From assembly GCA_016182845.1 (NCBI GenBank), contig JACPFT010000011.1, positions 84,292 to 148,291 of the forward strand: a DNA stretch of 64,000 nucleotides. Reading direction: 5' to 3'. Both the position numbers and the translations under genes were made by a program. This document shows, piece by piece, positions 1-7,447 of the stretch. The notes beneath the pieces are model-generated. The model searched no databases. It saw only the letters and a list, made by a program, of their open reading frames with translations, and was not told where the DNA came from. This DNA comes from Gammaproteobacteria bacterium. Lineage in GTDB: Bacteria; Pseudomonadota; Gammaproteobacteria; Enterobacterales; Permianibacteraceae. Position 1 is the stretch's first letter. Each line of letters starts with the position of its first letter.

Positions 1-484
1 GGGCCGCGCCAACCGGATTGCCGGGCGTGCAGAAATAGATGAGCTTGAGGCCGTCATCGGCCAGCGCCGCCAGGACGCCGGGCAGTTCCAGGGAAAAATC
101 CCCGTGCAGGGGCACGGTCTTCACCGCTGCGCCCTGAACCTGGGCGCAGACTGCGTACATGCCGAAGGTGGGCGGCGTGATCAGCACCGCGTCGCGATAG
201 GCCGTGCAGAAGGCCCGGGTCAAGAGATCGATGGCCTCGTCGGAACCGCGCCCCACCAGGACTTGCTCGGGCCGCACGCCATAGAGCCGCGCCAGGCGCT
301 CGACCAGGGCCGCCGGCTGGGGCTCCGGATAGCGGTTGATGCCCTCCTGGCCCTCGGGCGCCCAGGGATTCTCGTTGGCATTCAGCAAGACTTCCGCACG
401 GCCCGCCTCGCCGCGCGCCGAGGCATAGGGCTTGAGGGCGCGGATCTCCGGGCGGGCGCGCTGCAAGAGCGCGGCGAGGCTCAT
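1..484 (-). CDS. hisC: Histidinol-phosphate aminotransferase HisC (partial, runs off window)
   Basis: PLP-dependent aminotransferase of histidine biosynthesis (imidazole-acetol phosphate to histidinol phosphate). About 161 N-terminal residues are visible, beginning MSLAALLQRARPEIRALKPY, with the family segments LLNANENPW, the NRYPEPQP stretch, LVGRGSDEAIDLL and the CTPGNPVGAA turn near the window edge. ATG at 484 is preceded on the minus strand by the purine-rich GGGAGAGGGG, a plausible ribosome-binding site that belongs to a dispersed repeat. There is no stop codon between hisD and this ATG and the frame is the same, so translation from hisD may also run straight into HisC. Third gene of a hisGDC operon. 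The C-terminus lies outside the window. Confidence 0.93.
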   Translation of the reverse strand, partial: MSLAALLQRARPEIRALKPYASARGEAGRAEVLLNANENPWAPEGQEGINRYPEPQPAALVERLARLYGVRPEQVLVGRGSDEAIDLLTRAFCTAYRDAVLITPPTFGMYAVCAQVQGAAVKTVPLHGDFSLELPGVLAALADDGLKLIYFCTPGNPVGAA

Positions 485-545
485 AACCCCCCTCTCCCGG
501 CGCTGCGCGCCACCCTCTCCCGCGTGGGGGAGAGGGCCATTAGGG
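485..545 (-). repeat. Dispersed CCCTCTCCC/GGGAGAGGG repeat at the hisD-hisC junction
   Basis: GC-rich segment with inverted CCCTCTCCC and GGGGAGAGGG blocks around a GCGCTGCGCGCC core. On the plus strand the first about 33 bases closely match bases 43777-43810, just upstream of the CapK-like gene, and in both places the match continues into the ATGAG start. Here the repeat occupies the expected position of the hisD stop codon and is read in frame. Confidence 0.75.
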
Positions 546-1855
546 GCTCGCTGCGCGACACTCTCCCCCGCCAGACGCCGGCTCACCGCCGCCGCATGGG
601 CATCCAGGCCCTCGGCCCGCGCCAGGCGCGTGACCACGGGCGCGATGGCGGCGAGTGCCTCGCGGCTGGCTTCCTGCACGCTCATGCTCCGCTCGAAATC
701 CGCCAGGGACAGGCCGCTGTAGGCGCGGGCATAACCGTAGGTGGGCAGGACGTGGTTGGTGCCGCTGGCGTAATCGCCCAGGGATTCCGGGGTGTAATCG
801 CCCAGGAACACCGAGCCGGCCGTGCTCACCCCGTCCAGCCAGGTCCGCGCCTGGCGGACCTGGAGGATCAAGTGTTCGGGGGCATAGGCATTGGCGATGC
901 TCAGGGCCTGTTCCGGGCCATCGGCGATCAGGATGCGGCTCTTGGAGAGGGCCGAGCGCACCAGCTCGGCGCGGCCCAGGGCCTCGGTCTGGGCGACCAG
1001 CTCGGCGCGCACCGCCTCGGCGAAGCGGCGCGAGAAGCACACCAGGAGCACCTGGGAATCGGCGCCGTGCTCGGCCTGGGACAAGAGATCCGCCGCCGCA
1101 TAGGCGGGGTTGGCCGTCTCGTCGGCGATGACCATCACTTCGGATGGCCCGGCCGGCAGATCCAGGGCCGCGCCGCCCGGCGTCGTGGCGAGCTGGCACT
1201 TGGCCTCGGTGACCCAGGCATTGCCCGGCCCGTAGATCTTGTCCACCTTGGGCACTGACTCCGTGCCGAAACCCATGGCCGCGATGGCCTGGGCGCCGCC
1301 CAGCTTGAACACCCGGGTGATACCGCAGCGCCGTGCTGCCGCCAGGATCCAGGGATTGACCGAGCCGTCCCGGCCCGGCGGCGTGCACAAGGCCCGCGTA
1401 GGATTGCCGGCCAGCTCGGAGGGCAGGCCCAGCATCAGGACCGTGGACGGCAGGGGCGCCGTGCCGCCGGGCACGTACAGGCCGACCCGGGCTATGGGCC
1501 GGATCAAGCGCTCGCAAACCATGCCCGGCGCGGTTTCCACGCGCAGGGCCGGTCGGATTTGCGCCTCGTGGTAGCGGCGGATATTGCCATAGGCGGTGTC
1601 GATGGCGGCGCGGTCCTCGCCCGACAGCGCGGCCTCGGCGGCATCGAATTCCACCTCGCCGACCGCGAAGTCCGTCAGCTCCACGCCATCCAGCCGCGTG
1701 GTAAGCCGGCGCAGGGCCGCATCGCCCTGGTCACGCACCTCGGCCAGGATCGCCGCCACCTGGGCGCTCAAGGTTTCGCGCCCGGGCAGGACGGGCCGGG
1801 CCAGGGCGCGACCGCGTGCCTGCTCGTTCAGTTCATTCCAGACCAGAATGTCCAC
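485..1855 (-). CDS. hisD: Histidinol dehydrogenase HisD, in frame with hisC (no stop codon seen)
   Basis: Zn-dependent NAD enzyme oxidising histidinol to histidine, the last two steps of the pathway. I read it from GTG at 1855, eight bases after the hisG stop, with Shine-Dalgarno GAGGTGA overlapping that stop. Family landmarks are present: YVPGGTAPLPSTVLM, KVDKIYGPGNAWVTEAK, the LLSQAEHGADSQ metal/catalytic region, NAYAPEHLIL with the catalytic Glu-His pair, and LSVQEAS-like MSVQEASREALA near the end. Homology ends around residue 431, the normal family length. The frame then continues without a stop for about 26 residues encoded by a dispersed repeat (AQRAPNGPLPHAGEGGAQ and onward) and enters hisC. 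Either a HisD-HisC fusion is made, or HisC starts separately at the internal ATG. Confidence 0.9.
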
Positions 1856-1863
1856 AAGTCACC

Positions 1864-2763
1864 TCACAGCATCATTTTTTCAATGGGCAGGACCAGGATG
1901 GAGCTGGCGCCCAGGGCCTTGAGCTTCTCCATGGTTTCCCAGAACACCGCCTCGGCGCAGACCGCGTGGAAGGCGACCTTCTCCTGATCGCCGGCCAGGG
2001 GCAGCAGGGTCGGGTTCTCGGCGCCCGGGATCAGGGCGGCGATGTCGGCCAGGGCCGCCTTGGGCGCGTGCAGCATGATGTATTTCGATTCGTTGGCGGC
2101 GCGTACTCCCTCCATGCGCCGCAAGAGGATCTCGGCGGCATGGCGCTTGGGCTCGGCCAGCGGCGCCGTGCCGCCAATGAGCTGGGCCCTGCTCTTGAAC
2201 ACGGTCTCCACGGCGCGCAGCTGGTTGGCTTCCAGGGTCGCACCGGTGGACACCAGATCGCAGATGGCCTCGGCGATGCCCATGCGCGGGGCGATTTCGA
2301 CGGAACCGCTCAGGGCCACGACCCGGGCGGCAATGCCCTGCCTGGCCAGATAGCGGCGCAGCAGATTCGGGTAGGAGGTGGCGATGCGCCGGCCGTTCAG
2401 GCTGGCCGCGCCGGCGTAGTCGAAGTCCTCGGGCACGGCCAGGGCCAGGCGGCAGGCGCCGAAGTCCAGCTCCTGCACTGGCCGGTACTCGCCGGGCTGG
2501 CCGTTGCGCGCCCGTTCCAGGGCGGCTTCCTCCAGGACATTGGTGCCGACGATGCCGAGATCGCAGATGCCGTCCATCACCAGACCCGGGATGTCGTCGT
2601 CGCGCACCAGGAGCAGGTCGAGTGGAAAGTTCTCGGCATGGACGAAGAGCTTGTCCTTGGGACTGCGGATCTTGATGCCGCAGCGGGCCAGGAGCTCGAA
2701 GGAGTCGCCGGACAGGCGCCCGCTCTTCTGCAGAGCGATGCGCAGGCGTTCTTTATTGATCAT
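1864..2763 (-). CDS. hisG: ATP phosphoribosyltransferase HisG, long form
   Basis: First enzyme of histidine biosynthesis: condenses ATP and PRPP and is feedback-inhibited by histidine. The 299 residues correspond to the long, homohexameric HisG with a C-terminal ACT-like regulatory domain, so no HisZ partner is needed. It begins [20 protein letters not shown] and carries the phosphate-binding stretch [18 protein letters not shown], followed by the C-terminal domain with [18 protein letters not shown]. It is the first structural gene after the his leader and attenuator and is followed at 8 bp by hisD, so it is clearly operonic. Start chosen at ATG 2763 because the alignment to the family begins there and the upstream sequence is the attenuator. 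Confidence 0.97.
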   Translation of the reverse strand: MINKERLRIALQKSGRLSGDSFELLARCGIKIRSPKDKLFVHAENFPLDLLLVRDDDIPGLVMDGICDLGIVGTNVLEEAALERARNGQPGEYRPVQELDFGACRLALAVPEDFDYAGAASLNGRRIATSYPNLLRRYLARQGIAARVVALSGSVEIAPRMGIAEAICDLVSTGATLEANQLRAVETVFKSRAQLIGGTAPLAEPKRHAAEILLRRMEGVRAANESKYIMLHAPKAALADIAALIPGAENPTLLPLAGDQEKVAFHAVCAEAVFWETMEKLKALGASSILVLPIEKMML

Positions 2764-2785
2764 GGGCGTGATTCCGGTCGGTAAA

Positions 2786-2819
2786 CAAAAACCCCAGGGG
2801 CGCTGCCGGCTGGGGTTTG
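2786..2819 (-). terminator. his operon attenuator (intrinsic terminator)
   Basis: On the minus strand AAACCCCAG (2818-2810) pairs with CTGGGGTTT (2797-2789), followed by a run of T (2791-2787). It lies between the His-rich leader peptide and hisG, the classical position of the attenuator. A competing upstream stem with GAAGGCG and CGCCTTC-like arms is visible at about 2832-2858. Confidence 0.9.
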
Positions 2820-2863
2820 TTCATCGACCACGCAGAAGGCAAGCGCCTTCCGTTGCCAGAAGG

Positions 2864-2902
2864 CTAGGTGTGCAGGCGGTGATGGTGATGATGTCGAGTC
2901 AT
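2864..2902 (-). CDS. hisL: his operon leader peptide HisL
   Basis: A 12-codon open frame MTRHHHHHRLHT with five consecutive His codons and a sixth near its end, terminated by TAG at 2866-2864. It sits directly upstream of the attenuator hairpin and hisG. As in enterobacterial hisL, ribosome stalling at the His codons when charged tRNA-His is scarce should favour the antiterminator and let RNA polymerase read into hisG. The start context is GGAGCACGACC then ATG. Too short for ordinary gene finders; the call rests on the His run together with its position. Confidence 0.95.
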   Translation of the reverse strand: MTRHHHHHRLHT

Positions 2903-2926
2903 GGTCGTGCTCCAAAAGATGGAGCG

Positions 2927-2956
2927 AGAATAGCAAGCGGGACTTCTTATTGTCTA
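2927..2956 (-). promoter_or_regulatory. Candidate his operon promoter
   Basis: On the minus strand TAGACA (2956-2951) and TATTCT (2932-2927) are separated by 18 bases and lie about 25 bases upstream of the leader-peptide ATG. This is a reasonable sigma-70 match, with no independent evidence. Confidence 0.5.
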
Positions 2957-3141
2957 CATCATCGACCACTGATTTTATTGATTTACATAGACACTTGTAT
3001 AGTCGTATAGACAAGACACCGAGACTCGCTCGCCTCGGCGCCCGTCCGGGAAGCCCGCCCGGGCCAGGCCTGGGTTCCGGGAAAAACTCTTGGCCCATGA
3101 AGCCTTTACGAGAATTAATGCCATTTAGCAAACACTGCCAA

Positions 3142-3169
3142 TTGACAACAATTATCATTCCTGTAGGAT
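3142..3169 (+). promoter_or_regulatory. Candidate bfd promoter with overlapping Fur box
   Basis: TTGACA (3142-3147) and TAGGAT (3164-3169) are spaced by 16 bases. Bases 3144-3162 match the 19-bp Fur consensus at 13 of 19 positions by eye and overlap the -35 region and spacer. This suggests iron-dependent repression of bfd by Fur, the arrangement known for bfd in enterobacteria. The rest of the 2957-3204 stretch shows no gene. Confidence 0.6.
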
Positions 3170-3204
3170 CTGCTCATGTTTTGAGCATTCCCCTGAGCCA
3201 TACG

Positions 3205-3399
3205 ATGTACGTCTGCCTCTGCCACGCCGTCACCGACCGCCAGATCCGCCAGGCCGTTTGCGCCGGCGCCTGCTCCATGCGCCAGCTCAGCCAGGAGCTG
3301 GGGGTCAATACGCAGTGCGGCAAATGTGGCAAGTGCGCCCAGCAAGTGCTCAAGAACACCCTGGCCGAGCTCGGCGATCAGGGCCAGAAAGCCGCCTGA
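3205..3399 (+). CDS. bfd: Bacterioferritin-associated ferredoxin Bfd
   Basis: A 64-residue [2Fe-2S] protein that reduces the ferric core of bacterioferritin and so releases iron. Starts MYVCLCHAVTDRQIRQAV; the four cluster ligands are at C4, C6, C38 and C41 (CLC and CGKCGKC), the same spacing as in E. coli Bfd. ATG 3205 is chosen because the family begins MYVCLC; longer in-frame extensions from upstream ATG codons would run through the promoter region. It lies about 270 bp upstream of bfr on the same strand, a meaningful pairing. A Fur-box-like site lies upstream. Confidence 0.95.
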   Translation: MYVCLCHAVTDRQIRQAVCAGACSMRQLSQELGVNTQCGKCGKCAQQVLKNTLAELGDQGQKAA

Positions 3400-3560
3400 G
3401 GCCCCGCCTCCCCCTCCCCTGCATCCGTCCCACCAGCCGCATTCCCTGCGCGGCTGGCGTGCCTACGCCGCAACCGATACACCTTCCGCGACGATTACCG
3501 GACGCGCTTCCGCCAGTCGCAGCGCAGGCCGGATGCGACCCATGTTGCGCTATTCGCAAT

Positions 3561-3579
3561 GCCCATGATTATCATTAAT
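3561..3579 (+). promoter_or_regulatory. Fur-box-like site upstream of bfr
   Basis: Nineteen bases centred on ATGATTATCATTAA match the Fur consensus at about 13 of 19 positions, in an AT-rich patch (3565-3640) that stands out from the GC-rich surroundings. It lies about 95 bp upstream of the bfr start, so iron control is likely, though the direction of control cannot be read from the sequence. Confidence 0.55.
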
Positions 3580-3671
3580 CTTTAATTATCCAAATAAAAC
3601 AACAACTTGCACCGAGAATACTTGAGGATTACACTCAAGTTCTAACCCATCGAACGATAAGGACTGCCCTC

Positions 3672-4154
3672 ATGAAAGGCGACGCCAAGGTCATCCAATA
3701 CCTCAATCAGGCGCTCTATAACGAGTTGGTGGCCATCAACCAGTACTTCCTGCATGCCCGCATGTTCAAGAACTGGGGCTACAAGGAACTGGGCGAGCAC
3801 GAGTACCACGAGTCCATCGACGAGATGAAGCATGCCGACCGCCTGGTGGAGCGCATCCTGTTCCTGGAAGGCCTGCCGAATCTGCAGGACTTGGGCAAGC
3901 TGCGCATCGGCGAGAACGTGCGCGAATGCCTGGCCTCTGACCTGTCCCTGGAAATGGACGCCATGGCCACCCTCAAGGATGGCATCGCCTATTGCGAGAC
4001 GGTGCGCGACTACGTGAGCCGCGATGTACTGGACTCCATCCTCGACAGCGAGGAAGAGCATATCGACTGGCTGGAAACCCAGCTAAGCCTGATGGACGAC
4101 ATGGGCATGCCCAACTACCTGCAGTCGGCCATGGGCGAGATCAAGGGTAGCTAA
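3672..4154 (+). CDS. bfr: Bacterioferritin Bfr
   Basis: Iron-storage 24-mer with ferroxidase centre and haem. The 160 residues align closely with E. coli Bfr. Ferroxidase ligands E18, E51, H54, E94, E127 and H130 are all present, as is M52, the axial haem ligand ([11 protein letters not shown]). Start ATG 3672 follows GATAAGGACTGCCCTC, a moderate ribosome-binding site. Partner gene bfd lies upstream on the same strand, and a Fur-box-like site lies between them. A strong bidirectional terminator follows. Having both M52 and a full ferroxidase centre indicates a haem-containing, catalytically competent subunit. Confidence 0.97.
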   Translation: MKGDAKVIQYLNQALYNELVAINQYFLHARMFKNWGYKELGEHEYHESIDEMKHADRLVERILFLEGLPNLQDLGKLRIGENVRECLASDLSLEMDAMATLKDGIAYCETVRDYVSRDVLDSILDSEEEHIDWLETQLSLMDDMGMPNYLQSAMGEIKGS

Positions 4155-4171
4155 ATGACTGTTTGCATATG

Positions 4172-4198
4172 AAAAAGGGCGCTAGCTGCGCCCTTTTT
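4172..4198. terminator. Bidirectional intrinsic terminator between bfr and grxD
   Basis: AAAAAGGGCGC (4172-4182), loop TAGCT, GCGCCCTTTTT (4188-4198). T runs occur on both strands, serving convergent bfr and grxD. Confidence 0.9.
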
Positions 4199-4215
4199 CT
4201 TTGCGGCATTCCCGC

Positions 4216-4548
4216 TTACTCGGCAGCCTTGGCCTTGGCGGCGGCTTCCTTGATCAGGGTCTGCAGCTCGCCGCTCTTGGCCATGTCCAGCACGATGTCG
4301 CAGCCGCCGACGAGCTCGCCGTCCACCCAAAGCTGGGGGAAGGTCGGCCAGTTGGCGAACTTGGGCAGCTCGGCGCGGATGTCCGGATTGGACAGGACGT
4401 CGACGAAGGCGAAGGGCTCGCCGCAGGCCATCAGGGCCTGCACGGCCTGGGCGGAGAAACCGCACATGGGCATCTTGGGCGAACCCTTCATGTACAGGAT
4501 GATGGCGTTTTCGCTGATCTGCTGTTTGATCTTCTCAAGGGTTTCCAT
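4216..4548 (-). CDS. grxD: Monothiol glutaredoxin Grx4 (GrxD)
   Basis: A 110-residue monothiol glutaredoxin with the CGFS active site (C29, in [11 protein letters not shown]), the preceding KGSPKMP glutathione-binding segment and the [19 protein letters not shown] fold landmark. This class binds a bridging [2Fe-2S] cluster with glutathione and delivers Fe-S clusters, often with BolA partners. It ends in an Ala/Lys-rich tail. Convergent with bfr and divergent from sodB, placing it in an iron/redox neighbourhood. ATG 4548 is preceded by TGAGGTCGCC on the minus strand. Confidence 0.96.
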   Translation of the reverse strand: METLEKIKQQISENAIILYMKGSPKMPMCGFSAQAVQALMACGEPFAFVDVLSNPDIRAELPKFANWPTFPQLWVDGELVGGCDIVLDMAKSGELQTLIKEAAAKAKAAE

Positions 4549-4761
4549 GGCGACCTCATTGGCTGGATATTCGGGAATAGGCCCCGATACGGTGCTGATT
4601 TTACCGCGTTCAAGACCGCCACCGCCACTCGACGCTTGCGCTTGAGCGGCTATGCTTATGCCAGTAAGATGATCGCCCCCGTTTGCGCCGCGTCAATAAA
4701 CCTTAGTATTTACAAGGTTTTCAGCGCCCGCCACCGCCACTTTTCCTCAAAGGAGATAGCC

Positions 4762-5340
4762 ATGGCTTTCGAACTGCCGCCCCTGCCCTATGCCAAGAAC
4801 GCCCTCGTGCCCCATATCTCGGAAGAGACCCTGGAATACCACTACGGCAAGCATCACCAGACCTATGTCACCAATCTGAACAACCTGGTGCCGGGTACGG
4901 AATTCGAAGGCAAGAGCCTGGAAGACATCGTCATGAAGAGCTCAGGCGGCGTCTACAACAACGCGGCCCAGATCTGGAACCATACCTTCTACTGGAACTC
5001 CATGGCCCCCAACGCGGGCGGCGAACCGACCGGCGCCCTGGCCGAAGCCATCAACAAGGCCTTCGGTTCCTTCGCCGAATTCAAGGCCAAGTTCACCGCC
5101 TCCGCCCTGGGCAATTTCGGCTCCGGCTGGACCTGGCTGGTGAAGACCGCCGACGGCTCCGTGGAGATCGTCAATACCGGCGCCGCCGGCAATCCCCTGC
5201 TGGAAGGCAAGAAGCCCCTGCTGACCTGCGACGTCTGGGAGCACGCCTACTACATCGACTACCGCAATGCCCGCGCCAAGTATGTCGAGGCCTTCTGGAA
5301 CCTGGTCAACTGGGACTTCGCCAGCAAGAACTTCGCGTAA
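4762..5340 (+). CDS. sodB: Superoxide dismutase, Fe type (SodB)
   Basis: Cytosolic dismutase of 192 residues converting superoxide to oxygen and peroxide. Metal ligands are H27, H74, D157 and H161 ([30 protein letters not shown]). Gln at position 70 just before the second ligand (NNAAQIWNH) is typical of the Fe enzyme. Start ATG 4762 follows an AAAGGAGATAGCC ribosome-binding site; a longer in-frame extension upstream would overlap grxD and is rejected. Grouped with bfd, bfr and grxD, it forms an iron/oxidative-stress cluster. Confidence 0.97.
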   Translation: MAFELPPLPYAKNALVPHISEETLEYHYGKHHQTYVTNLNNLVPGTEFEGKSLEDIVMKSSGGVYNNAAQIWNHTFYWNSMAPNAGGEPTGALAEAINKAFGSFAEFKAKFTASALGNFGSGWTWLVKTADGSVEIVNTGAAGNPLLEGKKPLLTCDVWEHAYYIDYRNARAKYVEAFWNLVNWDFASKNFA

Positions 5341-5346
5341 GTCCCC

Positions 5347-5397
5347 GTCCCGCTGAAGCGGGACCTACGGTGGACACTCCCGCTGAAGCGGGACCTG
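5347..5397 (+). repeat. REP-like palindromes (GTCCCGCTGAAGCGGGACCTAC type), two copies
   Basis: Two direct copies of CCCGCTGAAGCGGGACCT separated by about 30 bases immediately after the sodB stop. They belong to a family recurring at 32784, 48601, 52567 and 62104 in which stem bases change together on both arms. Confidence 0.85.
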
Positions 5398-5398
5398 C

Positions 5399-5425
5399 AA
5401 ACGGGCTCCTTCGGGAGCCCGTTTT
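5399..5425 (+). terminator. Intrinsic terminator of sodB
   Basis: ACGGGCTCC (5401-5409), tetraloop TTCG, GGAGCCCGT (5414-5422) followed by TTT. A stable UUCG-type hairpin after the REP pair. Confidence 0.88.
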
Positions 5426-5434
5426 GCTTCCGCC

Positions 5435-5887
5435 TTAGCGGCACTCCTTCCACTGCGCCTCGCGCAATTCCCGCCGCCGCTCGCTCAAGCGGCTGCCGCG
5501 CTGGCCGGAATAGCCGGCGCGCATCCGCGAATCCAGCTTATCCAGGTCCCGCTCATAGCGTTCGCAGCGCCGCGCCTGGGCCGCCCGTTCCCGGGTTTCG
5601 GCGCGGCGCGCCGCGGCTTTCTTGCGTACGCGTTGGCGGGTCTCGGCCTCGGCGGCCGGATCGGCGAGCACTTTCGCCCAGCGGGCATGATGCTCCTCGA
5701 CGCTCAAGACGCGCTCGGACACGGGTTCCGGCGTCACGGCAATGGCTTCGGCGGGTTGGCCCGAGGGCGGCGCGTCGGCGAAATGCCATTGGCCCTGGGC
5801 ATCGCGCCAGCGGTAGAGGTTCTGGCCCAGGGCCGAGGCGGTGAACACGAGTGCGGCCACGACCGCAGCAAGATGGATTTTCAGCAT
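5435..5887 (-). CDS. DUF4124-domain periplasmic protein
   Basis: A 150-residue protein with an N-terminal signal peptide (MLKIHLAAVVAALVFTASALG) followed by the short DUF4124 motif NLYRWRDAQGQWHFADAPPS, which is widespread in proteobacterial envelope proteins of unknown role. The remainder is a highly charged, Arg/Ala/Glu-rich helix with a final Cys pair (RRCERY and WKECR), possibly a disulfide. The upstream in-frame codons beginning at 6103 do not look like a secreted N-terminus, so the start is set at ATG 5887. Monocistronic; the 277-bp upstream gap shared with the divergent HDOD gene shows no other gene. Confidence 0.8.
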   Translation of the reverse strand: MLKIHLAAVVAALVFTASALGQNLYRWRDAQGQWHFADAPPSGQPAEAIAVTPEPVSERVLSVEEHHARWAKVLADPAAEAETRQRVRKKAAARRAETRERAAQARRCERYERDLDKLDSRMRAGYSGQRGSRLSERRRELREAQWKECR

Positions 5888-6165
5888 GTCACACTCCCTG
5901 TCGCCGGCGAGCCGGCCTTTTCGCTCAAAGACTTGCGCTTCCCATAGGGCATCTACACTATCAACATAAGCTCCGACGCCGGCGCGGCAAGCCCTTCCCG
6001 CGCATCGAAGATTTCGAGGCTGGGCCAGCCCCGGTCGGATACAGCAGGCCAAGTTCTTGATTTGACCGGGACTATTTCGCCAGTCTGCGTGTGGACGGAA
6101 CAAAGTGCCGACCGGGGGCGGGCGATCTTCCGACAGGGAAATACGACAATGACCCAGGGTGATTC

Positions 6166-7011
6166 ATGACAGAACACGCGCTGTTCCTACAGATCTTCCA
6201 GCGCCTGCGCAATGGCGAGCTGCCCCTGCCCTCCTTGCCGGACATCGGACTGCGCGTGCGCGAGGCGGTGCGCGACCCCAACCAGAGCCTGCAGGGTATC
6301 GCCAAGGTCGTGCAGATGGACCCGGCCCTGGCCGCCTACCTGGTGTCGGTGGCCAATTCGCCGCTGTTCCGCGGCGCCAAGGCGGTGGACTCCTGCCAGA
6401 CGGCGGTGGGCCGCCTGGGCCTGTCGGTCACCGGCAACCTGGTGACGAGCTATAGCCTGAAGACCCTGTTCGCCAATGCGTCCACCGTACTCACCAAGAT
6501 CCTGCGCAGCCATTGGCAGGCCAGCGTGCGCCTGGGCGCCCTGTCCTCGGTCCTGGCTAGGCAGACGCGTAGTGCCGACCCGGACCGGGCCCTGCTGGGC
6601 GGGTTGCTGCAAGACATCGGCACCCTGCCCATCATCGCCAACCTGGCCAATAAGCCGGCCATCCTGGCCGACGAGGCCGAGCTCGCCGCCATCATCGAGC
6701 ACTATGTCGTGCCCGTCGGGGGGCTATTGCTGAAGCATTGGCAGTTCGACGAGGACATGCTCAAGGTAGTGGCCAGCCGCGAGGACTGGATGCGCGATCC
6801 GGGACCCAAGGCCGAGTTGGCGGATCTGGTGCTCCTGGCGCGGTTGCATGCCTATGTAGGCACACCGGCCATGCGCGGCTGCCCGCGCATCAATGCCGTG
6901 CCGGCCTATGCGAAGCTCAACCTCGGCGAACTCTCGCCCGCCGAGAGTCTGCAGATCCTGGAAGCCGCCCGTCAGGAAATCGGCGAAGTGCAGCGCCTGA
7001 TGGCGGGCTAG
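6166..7011 (+). CDS. HDOD domain protein
   Basis: A 281-residue protein with an HDOD domain (about residues 15-210), a non-catalytic relative of HD phosphohydrolases used in bacterial signalling. Recognisable are the conserved opening LPSLPDIGLRVREAVRDPN, the VVQMDPALAAYLVSVANSPLF helix pair and the GGLLQDIGTLPI segment where catalytic HD residues are absent. It carries no fused output domain. ATG 6166 follows CAGGGTGATTC. Its stop codon TAG is part of a CTAG tetranucleotide duplicated around a MITE-like insertion. Confidence 0.88.
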   Translation: MTEHALFLQIFQRLRNGELPLPSLPDIGLRVREAVRDPNQSLQGIAKVVQMDPALAAYLVSVANSPLFRGAKAVDSCQTAVGRLGLSVTGNLVTSYSLKTLFANASTVLTKILRSHWQASVRLGALSSVLARQTRSADPDRALLGGLLQDIGTLPIIANLANKPAILADEAELAAIIEHYVVPVGGLLLKHWQFDEDMLKVVASREDWMRDPGPKAELADLVLLARLHAYVGTPAMRGCPRINAVPAYAKLNLGELSPAESLQILEAARQEIGEVQRLMAG

Positions 7012-7163
7012 TGGTCCATGCGGGGCGTGGTTAGCGTCAGTTCGGATGCATGAAGCCCTGAGACAAGGCGCCGCGACGAATCATAGCAGGGCTATGGCGA
7101 GGAGCGGCAACGCTGTATCAGGGTTTCAGGCGCCGATAACTGACACCCCGCATGGACCACTAG
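7008..7163. mobile_element. MITE-like element with 14-bp inverted repeats and CTAG target duplication
   Basis: Terminal inverted repeats TGGTCCATGCGGGG (7012-7025) and CCCCGCATGGACCA (7146-7159) bound a 148-bp non-coding element, flanked by CTAG (7008-7011 and 7160-7163). Subterminal GTCAGTT/AACTGAC also mirror each other. The CTAG duplication resembles IS5-type target sites; the family assignment is inference. The two CTAG copies contain the stop codons of both flanking convergent genes. Confidence 0.8.
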
Positions 7164-7417
7164 TGCACGTACGGCTGCCTGGCCAACACTTCTCGCAAGC
7201 TGGTAACCCCCAAGCGATCGATTTCCTCGCGATCGATGATGGTGACCGGCGAGGCTGTCTTGGCCTGCTTGCCGACCAGGGGCACGTTCTTCGCGGTGCG
7301 GCTACCGGTGACGCGTTCCAGGACCTGGGGCTCGGCCCTGGCCTGGGTCTGGATCGGCGCCTGGGCGCAGGCCGCGAGCACCATGCTCAGCGGGATCATG
7401 CTTAATAGCAGCTTCAT
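7160..7417 (-). CDS. Small lipoprotein resembling a TonB-receptor plug N-terminus
   Basis: An 85-residue product. Start set at ATG 7417 (MKLLLSMIPLSMVLAAC) because GGAG lies eight bases upstream; a GTG at 7426 is an alternative. It has a signal peptide with lipobox LAAC, then a linker, then VTGSRTAKNVPLVGK and SPVTIIDREEIDRLGVTSLREVLARQP, which resembles the beginning of the plug domain of TonB-dependent receptors. The frame then stops at TAG within the CTAG duplication of the MITE-like element. No barrel sequence is visible downstream. It may be an orphan plug-like lipoprotein or the remnant of a larger receptor. Confidence 0.65.
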   Translation of the reverse strand: MKLLLSMIPLSMVLAACAQAPIQTQARAEPQVLERVTGSRTAKNVPLVGKQAKTASPVTIIDREEIDRLGVTSLREVLARQPYVH

Positions 7418-7447
7418 AACCGACACTCCCTACCTGCTGACCATCAA

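Noticed and set aside
540..1517. 325-residue minus-strand frame that overlaps hisD
   Set aside because: It is in a different frame from HisD, is Gly/Ala/Arg-rich without homology, and the conserved HisD motifs lie in the other frame.
1741..1855. Suspected frameshift near the hisD start
   Set aside because: Careful re-reading of the complement shows one continuous frame from GTG 1855 with good HisD sequence, so no frameshift is needed.
2950..3204. N-terminal extension of Bfd from an upstream ATG
   Set aside because: It would run through the promoter and Fur-box region and adds 85 residues not found in the Bfd family; ATG 3205 gives the standard 64-residue protein.
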